This document shows, in pieces, positions 34,295 through 43,416 of a DNA stretch of 64,000 bases. The stretch's first letter is position 1, and each line of letters starts with the position of its first letter. The stretch comes from an uncultured Clostridia bacterium (GTDB lineage: Bacteria > Bacillota > Clostridia > Christensenellales > Borkfalkiaceae). The stretch covers positions 32,745 to 96,744 of the forward strand of contig CALVUC010000001.1 in NCBI GenBank assembly GCA_944363395.1, given 5' to 3'. The position numbers were made by a program, and so were the translations under genes. The notes beneath the pieces are model-generated. The model was not told the DNA's origin. It worked only from the letters and a program-made list of their open reading frames with translations, and searched no databases.

Positions 34295-35790
34295 CACTTG
34301 ATCCTCATGCGGATACAGACGGGATACTCGGAGACAACGGGACGGGCAAGCGTCAGACGCATCGCGTCCTTTCCGGGAAGGATGGTCACGGCATTGTCCG
34401 GATCGCCGAGCACAACGGCGCTCTCCGCGAGTACCGCCTCTCCCGCCTGCTGCTCGCCCTCTGCCAGCGTACGGAGCGCGATCTCACGGATGCCGTTGGC
34501 GGCGTGGAGAACAAAGATATAGAGGGCGTCTCCCTTGCAGGTATAGCGGATATCCTGCGCGGTAAACGCGCCGCGTGCGGTGTCCGTGAACTGTCCGTCC
34601 GCGATCTTGGTGGGGCCTTCGCCAAACACCTTCCAAGGGAGCGTATCGTAGATCGCCTCCCCGTTGAAGCGCATCCATTCCCCGACGGCGCGCAGGACGT
34701 TTGCCTCTTCTTCGCAGATGGTCCCGTCGGCGCGGGGACCGACGTTCAGCATAAGGTTGCCGTTCTTGCTGACGATATCGACGAGATCGGCGACGATATC
34801 CTGCGCGCGCTTGAAGATATTATTTTGGGTATAGCACCACGAATTGACGGCGATCGCCGTATCCGTCTGCCACGGGCGCATACGGATGCCGCTGAGCTGT
34901 CCGCGCTCGACGTCAAAGGTCGCCGCGTCGAGCGGGAAAGTGTTGTGCTTGTAGCAGATCGTGACCTCCGTTCCCCATTCTTCCGCGCGGTTATAGTAGT
35001 ACGCCGCAAGTTCTTTGAGATAGGGGCGGAAGGCTTCGTTGGCGATCCACCAGTCGAAATAGAGCATGGCGGGGCGGTAATTGTCGATGAGTTCCGCGCA
35101 GCGCGCAAGCCAGTTGTCGAGATGCTCACGCATCCTGGGCGAACGGATGCCGACAGAGTACATATTCTTCGGACCGGGGTCTTTGAGGTCGTCGTTGTAT
35201 ATGGCGGGACCGTAAAAGTCGTCGTACGCAGGATCGTTCACGTCGCTGTCGAACGTCCTTCCGCCGTTCATGAACCAGTAGTGTTCCGCCCTGTGGGAGG
35301 AGGCGCACAAGATGAGCCCCTCGCGTTCGGCTGCCGCCTTGAGTTCGCCCAAAACGTCGCGCTTGGGACCCATTTCCGCGCTGTTCCAGCGGGAGAGTTC
35401 GCTCCTGTACATCTGGAAGCCGTCGTGGTGTTCGGCGACAGGCGTCACATAGCGCGCGCCCGCCTCACGGAACAGACGCATCCATGCTTCCGCGTCGAAG
35501 TTTGGCGCGGTAAACATGGGGATGAGATCTTTGTAGCCGAAGTGCTTCATATCGCCGAAGCGGCGGCGGAAATCTTCATGTTCGGGAGAACCTTCCCGGT
35601 ACATATGTCTCGGGTACCATTCGGAGAATGCAGCGGGTACGCTGAACACCCCCCAATGGATAAAGATGCCGAATTTACTGCGGCGGAACCATTGCGGCGC
35701 AGGGTGAGCGCACAAAGAATTCCAATCTGCTTTGTATTTTCCCGTCGCGTTGACGGCTCTGACTTTTTCGCAAAGATCGTGGACTGTCAT
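34294..35790 (-). CDS. Alpha-L-fucosidase (GH29)
   Basis: 498 residues. GH29 barrel landmarks: FGIFIHWGVFSVPAAFSEWYPRHMY (40-64), YVTPVAEHHDGFQMYRS with the substrate His pair (121-122), nucleophile Asp246 in AMLYFDWW, and WCYTQNN...KNGNLMLNVGPRADGTI. A C-terminal beta domain follows (about 400-498). No signal peptide, so it acts in the cytoplasm on imported fucosides. Start ATG 35790 behind AAAGGAGG. Divergent from an AraC regulator with a 143-bp shared promoter region. Confidence 0.92.
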   Translation of the reverse strand: MTVHDLCEKVRAVNATGKYKADWNSLCAHPAPQWFRRSKFGIFIHWGVFSVPAAFSEWYPRHMYREGSPEHEDFRRRFGDMKHFGYKDLIPMFTAPNFDAEAWMRLFREAGARYVTPVAEHHDGFQMYRSELSRWNSAEMGPKRDVLGELKAAAEREGLILCASSHRAEHYWFMNGGRTFDSDVNDPAYDDFYGPAIYNDDLKDPGPKNMYSVGIRSPRMREHLDNWLARCAELIDNYRPAMLYFDWWIANEAFRPYLKELAAYYYNRAEEWGTEVTICYKHNTFPLDAATFDVERGQLSGIRMRPWQTDTAIAVNSWCYTQNNIFKRAQDIVADLVDIVSKNGNLMLNVGPRADGTICEEEANVLRAVGEWMRFNGEAIYDTLPWKVFGEGPTKIADGQFTDTARGAFTAQDIRYTCKGDALYIFVLHAANGIREIALRTLAEGEQQAGEAVLAESAVVLGDPDNAVTILPGKDAMRLTLARPVVSEYPVCIRMRIK

Positions 35791-35898
35791 GGTTGTTTCC
35801 TCCTTTTTCTTTCGGAAGAAGTATACCACGGTCGGTGCGCGGACGGAAGACTTTGTCGTGACATCTTTTATAAATTATGTCGTAAAAACGTAATTTGA

Positions 35899-35927
35899 TT
35901 GACGCGCGGGCAAAAATGTGCTATCCT
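35899..35927 (+). promoter_or_regulatory. Promoter giving a leaderless araC-type mRNA
   Basis: TTGACG (35899-35904), 17-bp spacer, TATCCT (35922-35927); the ATG is 6 nt after the -10. Confidence 0.55.
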
Positions 35928-35933
35928 GTCCGT

Positions 35934-36776
35934 ATGGGAAATTTTTCTGCCGACAGCACATTTGTATGGCGAGGAATGCGCGTCGGACTTGTGCGTATGA
36001 CCGACGGCTGTATCCGTACCGCCATCCCCCTGCACCGCCACGGAGAGGGCACGTTCGAGCTGCACGTCATTCTCGCGGGGCAGGGCGCGGTGCGCACGCG
36101 CGGCGGGGAGAAAAGCGTTCGCGCGGGAGATTTTTTCATCACGCCGGGCGGGCTGGAACATGAGCAGACGTCCCGGGCGGACGATCCCGTGCGGGAGCTG
36201 TGCGTCTATGCCGTACAGACACCACCCGCCGGCGAAAAACTCCTGCAGGGCGGGATGCTCTGGATGGGCAGCGCGGGAGAAGAAATGCTCTTTTGCGCGC
36301 GGCAGGCTGCGCGCGAACTTCGTACTGCGCGGACGGATGGCGGAGAGATCCTGAGCTGCTACTTCCGGCTCATGCTGCTATACGCCGAACGCAGCCGCGG
36401 CAAGGGAGCGGACTGCGGCGCACAGGTGGGGGACGGCAGCATTTTTCTGCGTATTGACGACGCTTTTTTGTACGATCACGCCTCCATCACGCTCCCGGAG
36501 CTTGCGGACAGGGTGGGGTTGAGCGAACGGCAGCTCCAGCGCGTCTTGCGCGAGCGCTACGGCAAGACCTTCCTGCAAAAACGTACCGAAGCACGGATGC
36601 GCGCCGCCAATCTGCTGCTTGCGGAGGGCAAAACGATTTCGGAGATCGCCGAAAAGACGGGTTATTCCTGTCCCGAACACTTTTGTACAGAATACAAAAA
36701 ATATATGGGTATGACGGCGCGCGAATACCGCAAGCGGCTCCTCGGGACCGATCTTGCACGTTTTGAACGTTGGTGA
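35934..36776 (+). CDS. AraC-family transcriptional regulator
   Basis: 280 residues: N-terminal cupin-like sensor (PLHRHGEGTFELHVILAGQGAVRTRGGEKSVRAGDFFITPGGLEHE, residues about 32-80) and two C-terminal helix-turn-helix units (ITLPELADRVGLSERQLQRVLRERYGKTF; KTISEIAEKTGYSCPEHFCTEYKKYMGMTAREYRK). It very likely controls the divergent alpha-L-fucosidase operon in response to a sugar. No Shine-Dalgarno precedes ATG 35934 and the -10 is 6 nt upstream, so translation is probably leaderless. Confidence 0.9.
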   Translation: MGNFSADSTFVWRGMRVGLVRMTDGCIRTAIPLHRHGEGTFELHVILAGQGAVRTRGGEKSVRAGDFFITPGGLEHEQTSRADDPVRELCVYAVQTPPAGEKLLQGGMLWMGSAGEEMLFCARQAARELRTARTDGGEILSCYFRLMLLYAERSRGKGADCGAQVGDGSIFLRIDDAFLYDHASITLPELADRVGLSERQLQRVLRERYGKTFLQKRTEARMRAANLLLAEGKTISEIAEKTGYSCPEHFCTEYKKYMGMTAREYRKRLLGTDLARFERW

Positions 36777-36898
36777 AGTAATGCGTTTTGTATGTGCTCC
36801 GCGCGCCTCGAAAGCGTCGTCGGCGGAAACGGACGCCTTTTCTTTCCTGCGCCGCGCTGCGCCGCCTCCTACTTCGCACTTCGTGCTTGTGCGCCATG

Positions 36899-36932
36899 GC
36901 AAAAAATGCAATTGCAAGCAAGCATTTTTTGC
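36899..36932. terminator. AT-rich hairpin downstream of araC-type gene
   Basis: GCAAAAAATGC / GCATTTTTTGC arms with a 12-nt loop; a bidirectional terminator candidate at the left edge of the mobile region. Confidence 0.65.
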
Positions 36933-36984
36933 GCATGTCGGGCGCGCGAACCTCCGTGAAAACGGATTTTCTCATCTCTCTTCT

Positions 36985-37030
36985 CTGCGCCACAAAAAAA
37001 CCCGCCAAAAGGCGGGTTTTCATGGCGCAG
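36985..37030. terminator. Long bidirectional hairpin at 3' end of split recombinase
   Basis: Inner stem AAAACCCGCC-AAAA-GGCGGGTTTT (36997-37020), extended by CTGCGCCA/TGGCGCAG arms (36985-36992, 37023-37030). It overlaps the stop of the recombinase fragment on the minus strand. Confidence 0.75.
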
Positions 37031-38180
37031 GGGATGCGAGTTTGTTCGAACTTCGGGGAAAAGAGAAAGCAGCCGTTTCCGACTGCTCCTCGATGGTTTT
37101 TGTGTTTGTGACCGATATTGTATGTTTATCAAAGCGTTCGGTAAAGTTGTATGTGATAACGATTTTGTCGTTATACAGGATCACTTCACGGATGAATACC
37201 TTGACGATGGCTTTTCGGATCTCCATGCTTTCAATGTCGCCGTAGATCACAGAATTGAGGAAGCCTTCGATCATTTGCGGCGTGAGATAGGTATAGGAGC
37301 GCTGCTTTTCCTGTTCAATGTCGAAGTCGAGCTGCGAGATCTGTGTTTCAAGTTCTTTGAGCCGTACCTTTGTCTGCTCGGTAAGGAATCCCTGTTCGAT
37401 TGCCGAGATCAAATTTTGCGTGGCTTTCAGGGCTGCGGAGCGTTGATTCTCCAGACTTTTGAGAATAGAGTTTGAACGGCAGTCCCGTTCGTGCATTTGA
37501 TAGAGCGTTTCCGCGATTTGTTTTACGGTATTTTTCTCGGCGAGGAAGCGCCATGTCGTCTGAATGACAATATCTTCGAGATATTGTTTTCCAACGGAAT
37601 GCAATCCGCAGGGGCGGCGTTTCCTTGGTCGGGAAAGACAGGTGTAGTAGTAATGCCTGGCTCCCGTATGGCTCGTGCCGCTGATGCCGACCATCTTCTG
37701 TTTGCAGTCGCCGCAGATAAGTTTACCGGAGAGAATGAATTCATAGATGTCTTTCTTCTGTCCGGGAAGGTGCTTGTTTGCGTTGCGGATTTTCTGAACG
37801 GCTTGCCATGTGCGTTCATCGATCAGCTGCGGGTAGATGTTGGAATAGACGGTATCGCCGTGTCTGACTTTTCCGGTATATTTTGTATTGCCCAGCATTC
37901 GGTAGATCTTTTTGTCGATGAGATATTCGCCTTTTTTGGTACGGATGCCGCGCGATTTCAGGTTGTCTGCGATTTCGACGACGGTATATCCCTGCGCAAA
38001 TTTCGCAAATATCTCTTTGACGATAGGACCTTCCTGTTCGTCGATGACAACTTTCTTATCGATAACGTTAAAACCGTACAGAAGGATCCCGCCCGTATAA
38101 TTGCCTTTCAGATAGCTTTCGCGCATCCCGCGAAGTACCTTCTGCGAAAGCTCGGCGGAAAAATATTGGTTCATGCCTTC
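37020..38180 (-). pseudogene. Large serine recombinase of outer element, C-terminal fragment (split by insertion)
   Basis: About 386 codons. Begins within LLEG-MNQYFSAELSQKVLRGMRESYLKGNYTGG, i.e. directly after the resolvase catalytic domain, and continues with the recombinase domain, zinc-ribbon (CGDCKQKM ... CLSRPRKRRPCG) and the C-terminal coiled region (LKELETQISQLDFDIEQEKQ). The matching N-terminal half is at 44171-44538 on the same strand and ends ESLLEG. Joining the halves at the shared CCTTC restores ESLLEGMNQYF in frame, so this is an interrupted gene, not a standalone ORF. The last residues (SSNKLASPAP) run into the flanking hairpin. Confidence 0.9.
38176..38180. repeat. Left CCTTC crossover repeat of inner transposon
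   Basis: CCTTC here and at 44171-44175 flank the inner element; wider context CCTTCTAACA versus CCTTCCAACA. The GA dinucleotide on the minus strand would be the crossover core used by TnpX-like recombinases. Confidence 0.75.
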
Positions 38181-38187
38181 TAACAAG

Positions 38188-38198
38188 TCAAATGGACA
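38188..38198 (+). repeat. Left terminal inverted repeat
   Basis: TCAAATGGACA, inverted at 44150-44160 (TGTCCATTTGA), 7 and 15 bp inside the element ends. Confidence 0.75.
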
Positions 38199-38225
38199 TA
38201 AAACTTATTTTAGGGTTTTAAGTTG

Positions 38226-39869
38226 TCAGACGGATAAAACCGAGTCGATGTCGATCTTATAGTAAATGTGGATCTCCTGCGGTTTGCCCGTGACTGTTTC
38301 TTTGCCGCCGATGATGAGCCTGTCGAAGAGAGATAAACACATCTCCCGCGTCAGCGTGGGCGAATCAAAATACAGTTTCAGTCTGCGGATAAATTCGTCC
38401 ACATCCGTTTTTGCCTGCGCCGCCTGTCCAAGCCCTTGCGTCAGAGAAGTCGATTTCTCTTGCAGCCTCGTTTGCTCTGCGGTGTACCTTTCGATCAGCT
38501 TCACGCATACGCTTTCGGGTATCTTTCCCGCGACTTTCTCTTCAAACGCCGCTTCGATCAGCTTGTCGAGTTCACGCAGACGCTTCTCGGCTCTTTTCAG
38601 CTCCTTTCTGACTTCGGCTTGATTTGCACCCGCAAGCATCGTCTGTCGTTCGAGATACCGCTGTTTGAATTCCGCCTCGCGTCCGATGATCATCTTTGCC
38701 TTTGCCGCGACGTCTTGCCTTACAAGCTGTTCCAACACGGGCACGGTGATGAAGTGACTGAAACAGGCGGACGAGCCCATGCGCGACTTCGTTCCGCAGT
38801 TGAAGTTGAAATACGTATTTTCTCTGCCGAGCCTTTTTATGTACGTCGTATTCCAGCCGAGCCGCATCTTCGCGCCGCAATCTGCACAGAACATCAGCCC
38901 CGAAAGCGGGTGCATATAGCCTCTTGCGGTGTGCTTTCCGTGTCCTACAGCCTTTTCGACTTCCTTCACCTTATCCCACAGCTCTTTCGGAATGATAGCC
39001 TCGTGCGCGTTTTCGACGACGATCCATTCTTCTTCGGGGCGGCGCTGCCACTTGTGATTCTTATATGAAATTGTAGTCGACTTGTGCTGGACTAAATTGC
39101 CGATGTACGCTTGATTGGAGAGTAACGTTCTCAAAACGGTCGTATGCCACAGATGAGAAGAATTCCTCACGCCGTTGATGCCCGTCGTTGCGATCCTGTA
39201 ATCGTTTGGCGTCAGGACTTTTTCCACGTTGAGAATATCCGCGATCTTCCTCGGCGTCATACCGGTCGCGCGCATTTCAAAAATGCGTCTGACAATGGGC
39301 GCAGTCTCCGGATTGACTTGCAGCGTGCGTTTTTCATCCGTTCCGAGCGTATAGCCGTATGGCGCGTGAGTCATTCCGTTTTTGCCCTCTTTGGCGTTTT
39401 TGATACGGACGGCGCGCAACTTCTTGCTCGTGGTCGCCGCCCACCATTCGTTGAACACGTTGGTGATCGGCATCATGTCCATCGCGGGAGTATCCTTGTT
39501 CTCCGTGTCGATGTTGTCCGAAAGCGCCACAAATCGTATGCCGAACGAAGGAAAGACGTAATCGAGATACTGCCCGACCATGATGTAGTTCCTTCCAAAG
39601 CGGCTCATATCCTTAACGAGGATGGTATTGATGACGCCCTGCTGCGCGTCTTCGAGCAATCTCTTGACGCCCGGTCTTTCAAACGTCGTCCCCGAAATGC
39701 CGTCGTCCACATAGATGTTATGGAGCGTCCAGCCCTGCGTTTCGATATACTCCGAAAGGATCGCCTTTTGATTTTCGATGGACAGCGATTCGCCCACGCG
39801 CTCATCGTCGCGGCTGAGCCTTACATACATTCCGACAATGTAGTCTTTGTTATTTTGCTTTGATTGCAT
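38226..39869 (-). CDS. Large serine recombinase of inner element (TnpX-like)
   Basis: 547 residues. Catalytic domain: YVRLSRDDERVGESLSIENQK with the nucleophile Ser in RLSRDD, VDDGISGTTFERPGVKRLLEDA, VKDMSRFGRNYIMVGQY; then the recombinase domain (PYGYTLGTDEKRTLQVNPETAPIVRRIFEM), zinc ribbon (CADCGAKMRLGW ... FNCGTKSRMGSSACFSH) and a long coiled coil. Start at ATG 39869 behind AAGGAG; upstream in-frame residues lie in the promoter. It should catalyse excision and insertion of the element at GA-core sites. Its gene ends 45 bp from the left end. Confidence 0.93.
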   Translation of the reverse strand: MQSKQNNKDYIVGMYVRLSRDDERVGESLSIENQKAILSEYIETQGWTLHNIYVDDGISGTTFERPGVKRLLEDAQQGVINTILVKDMSRFGRNYIMVGQYLDYVFPSFGIRFVALSDNIDTENKDTPAMDMMPITNVFNEWWAATTSKKLRAVRIKNAKEGKNGMTHAPYGYTLGTDEKRTLQVNPETAPIVRRIFEMRATGMTPRKIADILNVEKVLTPNDYRIATTGINGVRNSSHLWHTTVLRTLLSNQAYIGNLVQHKSTTISYKNHKWQRRPEEEWIVVENAHEAIIPKELWDKVKEVEKAVGHGKHTARGYMHPLSGLMFCADCGAKMRLGWNTTYIKRLGRENTYFNFNCGTKSRMGSSACFSHFITVPVLEQLVRQDVAAKAKMIIGREAEFKQRYLERQTMLAGANQAEVRKELKRAEKRLRELDKLIEAAFEEKVAGKIPESVCVKLIERYTAEQTRLQEKSTSLTQGLGQAAQAKTDVDEFIRRLKLYFDSPTLTREMCLSLFDRLIIGGKETVTGKPQEIHIYYKIDIDSVLSV

Positions 39870-39961
39870 TCTTTTACTCCTTCCAATCAAAGCAGCCTGA
39901 ATTTTCAATGTGCCATGATTATACCACGGCACACCGAAAATTTCAAGCTACCGGATTAAAT

Positions 39962-40138
39962 TTATCTTACGGAATCATTCATATCCGCAAGCACCTGACT
40001 GAAAGCCAGATCGTCGAATACTTTTTTGAAGTCCTTGTTACCGACGTAATGACTCACAACGATGTACTTTCTTCCCCCGATCTCATATTCACTCATAGAG
40101 GTGGGTGCAGAGCCGAACTCCGCACTCATTTGCTGCAT
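39962..40138 (-). CDS. TnpW-like small transposon protein
   Basis: 58 residues, read by hand: MQQMSAEFGSAP then SEYEIGGRKYIVVSHYVGNKDF and KVFDDLAFSQVLADM. The IGGRKYIVxSHYxGNKD pattern resembles the short TnpW-type ORFs found beside TnpX recombinases. It lies 92 bp upstream of the recombinase on the same strand. The best Shine-Dalgarno (GGAGG at 40161-40165) serves a different ATG (40157) whose frame ends after 22 codons, so translation may be by coupling or a frameshift may have occurred. Confidence 0.6.
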   Translation of the reverse strand: MQQMSAEFGSAPTSMSEYEIGGRKYIVVSHYVGNKDFKKVFDDLAFSQVLADMNDSVR

Positions 40139-40344
40139 TGTTTTTCCCGTGATTCATTTTCCTCCGTTTTTATAGTTAGGTCAATGGTTTTTTCATAACT
40201 TTTTCTCCTCTCGCGCCATTGTACGCGTTTCCGTTTCATACGGACTTTTTCTCATGTCTCTGCCGCGGTCGCTCTTTCAATCCCCGTCCTCTGATGTTCC
40301 TGTCGGGACACCTGCGCCGCGGTCAGAATTTTTTATCGGCTTAG

Positions 40345-41388
40345 TTATTTTCCGCCGCGGTCGTTGCCGTGTGACTTGAACGACGGGGCGGAGTTCTTTG
40401 CGCGTGACTTGTTCAAGAGAGCATTGAACTCGTCAGGGTAGGCGGCAAGCATATCGCTTACCATCCCGAACGCCGTTTCCTTCCCTTTGGTGCGCCGCTC
40501 GGCTTTCTGCAACTGCTCGAAAAGGTCAGAGGCGTCCCTATTCTTGATATTGAGAGATTGCCGCAGGGCGGCGTTCTCCGTGCGGAGTTGAGCGATCTCC
40601 GCCTCGGCTTGCCGTTTTCGCTTCGGCGTGGGCTTGCTGCGCTCCGCCTCGATGTTCTGCACGATGCCATCCAAATACTCCTGCGCTTGTTGCTTGGCTT
40701 TTGTCGCCGTCTGTTCCGCACTTGCTACAATGCCATCTGCGTGAATTTGCGCGATCTTAACCTTACGTTCGGCATTGTGATCTGCTTCGGCAATGATGTC
40801 ACTTGCCTGCCCGTGCGCCCGCTCGACGATCTTCTTCGCCTTGAACTCCGCCGTATCAAGGTGCTTTGCCCGACTTCCTTCTTTGCCGCGCTGTAAATTC
40901 CATTTCGCGCCGACTTCCCGATAGAGGTCGGTCTGCAATGCGGTAAGAGCCTTTCTGTCAAACAGCTTCTTCGCGCACAGCCTGCCGCCCGCTATCGGGA
41001 TCAAATTCAGGTGTAAATGCGGCGTGGTTTCATCCGTATGGACGACGGCGGAGATAATATTGCCTTCTCCGTACCGCTCCGCGAAGAAGCGGGTGCATTC
41101 GGCAAAGAACTTCTCCTGATCTTGGGGCGAAAGGTTCTTGAAAAACGCGCCGTCCGAGCCCACGACGAAGGAACACATCAGCACGGCATCCTTCCGCACT
41201 TTGGTCGGCAAGTCAAGAGCTTCGATCTTATCGTTGATGAACTGCGTGTAGCTGCGCTGCCGTTTGACAATGTGATAGTTGCCGTCCGTGCGTGTGCAGT
41301 CTATCTGCGGATTGCTCGCCCGATAGGTTTCGTCGCGCTCGTTCTCCTGTTCGACGGGCGCGATGTCCGTCTTGTGATACTTTTTCAT
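40345..41388 (-). CDS. MobV-family relaxase (Mob/Pre)
   Basis: 347 residues. N-terminal relaxase domain with YRASNPQIDCTRTDGNYHIV (motif I/II region) and the HUH-type metal motif HTDETTPHLHLN at 117-128; the C-terminal half is a long coiled coil (VERAHGQASDIIAEADHNAERK... to 320). Such enzymes nick oriT and lead the strand during mobilization. The pMV158-like oriT lies just upstream (41451-41490), consistent with the assignment. Oriented toward the recombinase. Confidence 0.88.
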   Translation of the reverse strand: MKKYHKTDIAPVEQENERDETYRASNPQIDCTRTDGNYHIVKRQRSYTQFINDKIEALDLPTKVRKDAVLMCSFVVGSDGAFFKNLSPQDQEKFFAECTRFFAERYGEGNIISAVVHTDETTPHLHLNLIPIAGGRLCAKKLFDRKALTALQTDLYREVGAKWNLQRGKEGSRAKHLDTAEFKAKKIVERAHGQASDIIAEADHNAERKVKIAQIHADGIVASAEQTATKAKQQAQEYLDGIVQNIEAERSKPTPKRKRQAEAEIAQLRTENAALRQSLNIKNRDASDLFEQLQKAERRTKGKETAFGMVSDMLAAYPDEFNALLNKSRAKNSAPSFKSHGNDRGGK

Positions 41389-41450
41389 GTGACAAACTAT
41401 GTAACTTATAGATTTTTCCTCCCGTTACTTCTTTATAAAAAGCCTCGCAG

Positions 41451-41490
41451 AGCCCACATACTTTGCTTGCAAAGTATAGTGGGCTATACT
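41451..41490 (+). other. oriT with MobV nic site
   Basis: Inverted repeat AGCCCACATACTTTGC (41451-41466), TT, GCAAAGTATAGTGGGCT (41469-41485), followed by ATACTTC. The segment AAAGTATAGTGGG|CTATACTT parallels the pMV158 oriT (AAAGTATAGTGTG|TTATACTT); by analogy nicking would occur between 41483 and 41484 on the plus strand. Confidence 0.85.
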
Positions 41491-42266
41491 TCTTCGTTGA
41501 CGCAAAAAGTAGTTGCTTCCCGAAAGGAGGCTTTATATTTGCTGTAAGTCATCACTTTGTCATAGCATTACGGCGGTCTGATAATTAGTTGTCTATTCAT
41601 AACTTACCCCCAAGTTTTATTTTTTTATCTTTCCCCACGCCCGAAAGGGGGTGGGCAGATAGCTTGGAATAAAATAAAAAGTCCATAGAAAGCATTACCT
41701 TCCTATGGACTGAAATAGTTATGATATGTCCAAAAAACGGTATGCTTATAACTGCCTTTGTCTGCGCCGAGAAGCGTAACAAAAGCAACGGCGGAAGTAG
41801 TAAACTCCACCGCAAGCGGTCGCAATGACCGCCCGTTATAAACAGTGACAACTGCCGTCGGCTACCCGCAGGGCGAGGTCACAGCGCAAGCAAACAGTTA
41901 TTCTTTGCAACCCGTCGTCGCAAGCCTCGACAACGCAACTGCATTGCCGCTGCAAGAGAATCGTGATGCAGCGCCTAACAGACGCAGCTTGCTCGGGTAC
42001 CGTTTTTTGTTCTGCAAAATGCCGCCTTTACAGCCGATTCGCCGCCGGCCGATCAAGTCCGTTAAAGCCATATTTGCCGAACAGCCGCAAACTGCATAAG
42101 GCAATGGGAACAGACCTGACCGCTCGTTTCTTTCACCGATACGGGCATTTTGCTTGATACATTTCGCATTATATCATACGGCACCCCCGTTTGTCAAGCA
42201 AAATAAGAACATTTGTTTGTATTTTTTGTTATGAGCATTTTAAGTTGCAATCAGTAATCTATTTTC

Positions 42267-42295
42267 TTGACATTCAATGTGCTATAAGTTATAAT
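42267..42295 (+). promoter_or_regulatory. Promoter of AbrB-ABC cargo operon
   Basis: TTGACA (42267-42272), 17-bp spacer, TATAAT (42290-42295), in AT-rich DNA with a short dyad (TATAAGTTATAA) over the -10 that could bind the AbrB-type protein. Confidence 0.75.
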
Positions 42296-42337
42296 AAGTG
42301 GGAAAAGTAATATCAATTATACTCAAAGGAGCAAACG

Positions 42338-42559
42338 ATGGAAAATTTCCCCGAAGGTAAGTTTCTGGCAACCGTAAAGATCGGCCCAAAAGGGCAGATC
42401 GTCATCCCCAAAGAGGTGCGGGATATGTTTTCGCTGAATCCGGGAGATTCGCTGGTCTTGATGGCAGACAAAGGACAAGGTATTGCCTTGCAGCCGTTTT
42501 CCTATGTAGAATCGTTTTGGAAGGCTGTCAATCATGTAAAGGACGGCGAGCAAAAATGA
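42338..42559 (+). CDS. AbrB/MazE-type DNA-binding protein
   Basis: 73 residues with the swapped-hairpin AbrB fold: ATVKIGPKGQIVIPKEVRDMFSLNPGDSLVLMADKGQGIALQP. First gene of the cargo operon and translationally coupled to the ABC ATPase (ATGA overlap), so probably an autoregulator of this transporter. Shine-Dalgarno AAAGGAG. Confidence 0.9.
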   Translation: MENFPEGKFLATVKIGPKGQIVIPKEVRDMFSLNPGDSLVLMADKGQGIALQPFSYVESFWKAVNHVKDGEQK

Positions 42560-43416
42560 ATGCGCTTGAAGTAAAAGAACTGACGAAAGTCTATCCCGAA
42601 TTTACGCTCGACAAGATCAGCTTTTGCGTACCACAGGGGCATATCGTCGGGCTCATTGGCAGGAACGGGGCAGGAAAAAGCACGACGATCAAAGGTATCC
42701 TGCGGCTTATAGCGGCAGAAGGCGATGTCTCGGTCTTCGGAAAAAATATGGGTGAGGATGAAATGGCGGTGAAGCAGATGATCGGCTATGTCGGCGGTGG
42801 CTTTCGCTATTATCCCAGGAACACGCTTTCCGCGATTCGCAAGGCATACGCGCCCTTTTATCCGACATGGGAGCAAGGCAAGTATGAAAGACTGCTTGCG
42901 CAATTCAAGCTGTCCGAGCGAAAGAAGGTCAAAGAACTTTCCGAGGGCATGAAGGTAAAGTTTGCGCTTGCCCTCGCCCTTTCGCACGGTGCCAAGCTGC
43001 TCATCATGGACGAGCCGACGAGTGGGCTCGATCCGCTTTCGCGTGAAGAGTTTTGCGACATCGTTTTGCAGCTTGTGCGGGAAGACGGCGTTTCCGTCCT
43101 CTTCTCCACGCATATTACGTCCGATCTGATGCGCATTGCCGACGACATCGTCTATATCTCGCAGGGCAAGCTCCTGGCGGCGTGCCCACTGAAAGAGTTG
43201 CTCGGTAAATATCGGTTGGCGCGTTTTTCTTCTCTTAAAGATGCGACGACCGCCAAAGCTATCGGCGTGAAGGCGGTCAAAGAAGGTTACGAAGGTCTGC
43301 TGCTCTGTGATATGCAAGTCGCAACGAGTGCTGCTGCGACCGACGCAACGATCGATAACATCATCGTGCATTTGGAAAAAGCAAACGAGGAGGGAATCTG
43401 TGCTGAATTTGATTAA
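42556..43416 (+). CDS. ABC transporter ATP-binding protein
   Basis: 286 residues: Walker A GRNGAGKST, Q-loop region VGGGFRYYPRNTLSAI, signature KELSEGMKVK, Walker B LLIMDEPTSGLD, switch His in FSTHI. The C-terminal extension (KYRLARFSSLKDATTAKAI...) is typical of BcrA/YtrB-like exporters. Pairs with the ABC-2 permease that follows. Likely exports or detoxifies an antimicrobial or lipid compound, but the substrate is not shown. Confidence 0.92.
   Translation: MNALEVKELTKVYPEFTLDKISFCVPQGHIVGLIGRNGAGKSTTIKGILRLIAAEGDVSVFGKNMGEDEMAVKQMIGYVGGGFRYYPRNTLSAIRKAYAPFYPTWEQGKYERLLAQFKLSERKKVKELSEGMKVKFALALALSHGAKLLIMDEPTSGLDPLSREEFCDIVLQLVREDGVSVLFSTHITSDLMRIADDIVYISQGKLLAACPLKELLGKYRLARFSSLKDATTAKAIGVKAVKEGYEGLLLCDMQVATSAAATDATIDNIIVHLEKANEEGICAEFD

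Larger units (their letters stand above)
41389..42337. other. Non-coding 0.95-kb region with oriT; otherwise unassigned
   Basis: Contains the oriT (41451-41490), a hairpin CCCCAC...GTGGG near 41634-41656, several short inverted repeats (for example CCGCAAGCGG near 41809) and the promoter of the cargo operon. Short open frames on both strands here have no Shine-Dalgarno or recognisable domain. I see no gene. Confidence 0.6.

Noticed and set aside
36869-37132. Minus-strand ORF overlapping the recombinase 3' end
   Set aside because: Runs through the terminator hairpin and out of frame with the recombinase; probably a by-product of the element boundary.
37020-38186. Treating the C-terminal recombinase piece as an intact gene starting at an internal codon
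   Set aside because: It lacks the catalytic domain, has no Shine-Dalgarno, and its N-terminal half is identifiable at 44171-44538.
39144-39863. 239-codon plus-strand frame inside the inner recombinase
   Set aside because: Antisense shadow of the serine recombinase catalytic domain.
41597-42099. Two overlapping 84-codon frames on opposite strands in the transposon
   Set aside because: No Shine-Dalgarno, no domain, in a region rich in inverted repeats next to oriT; treated as non-coding.
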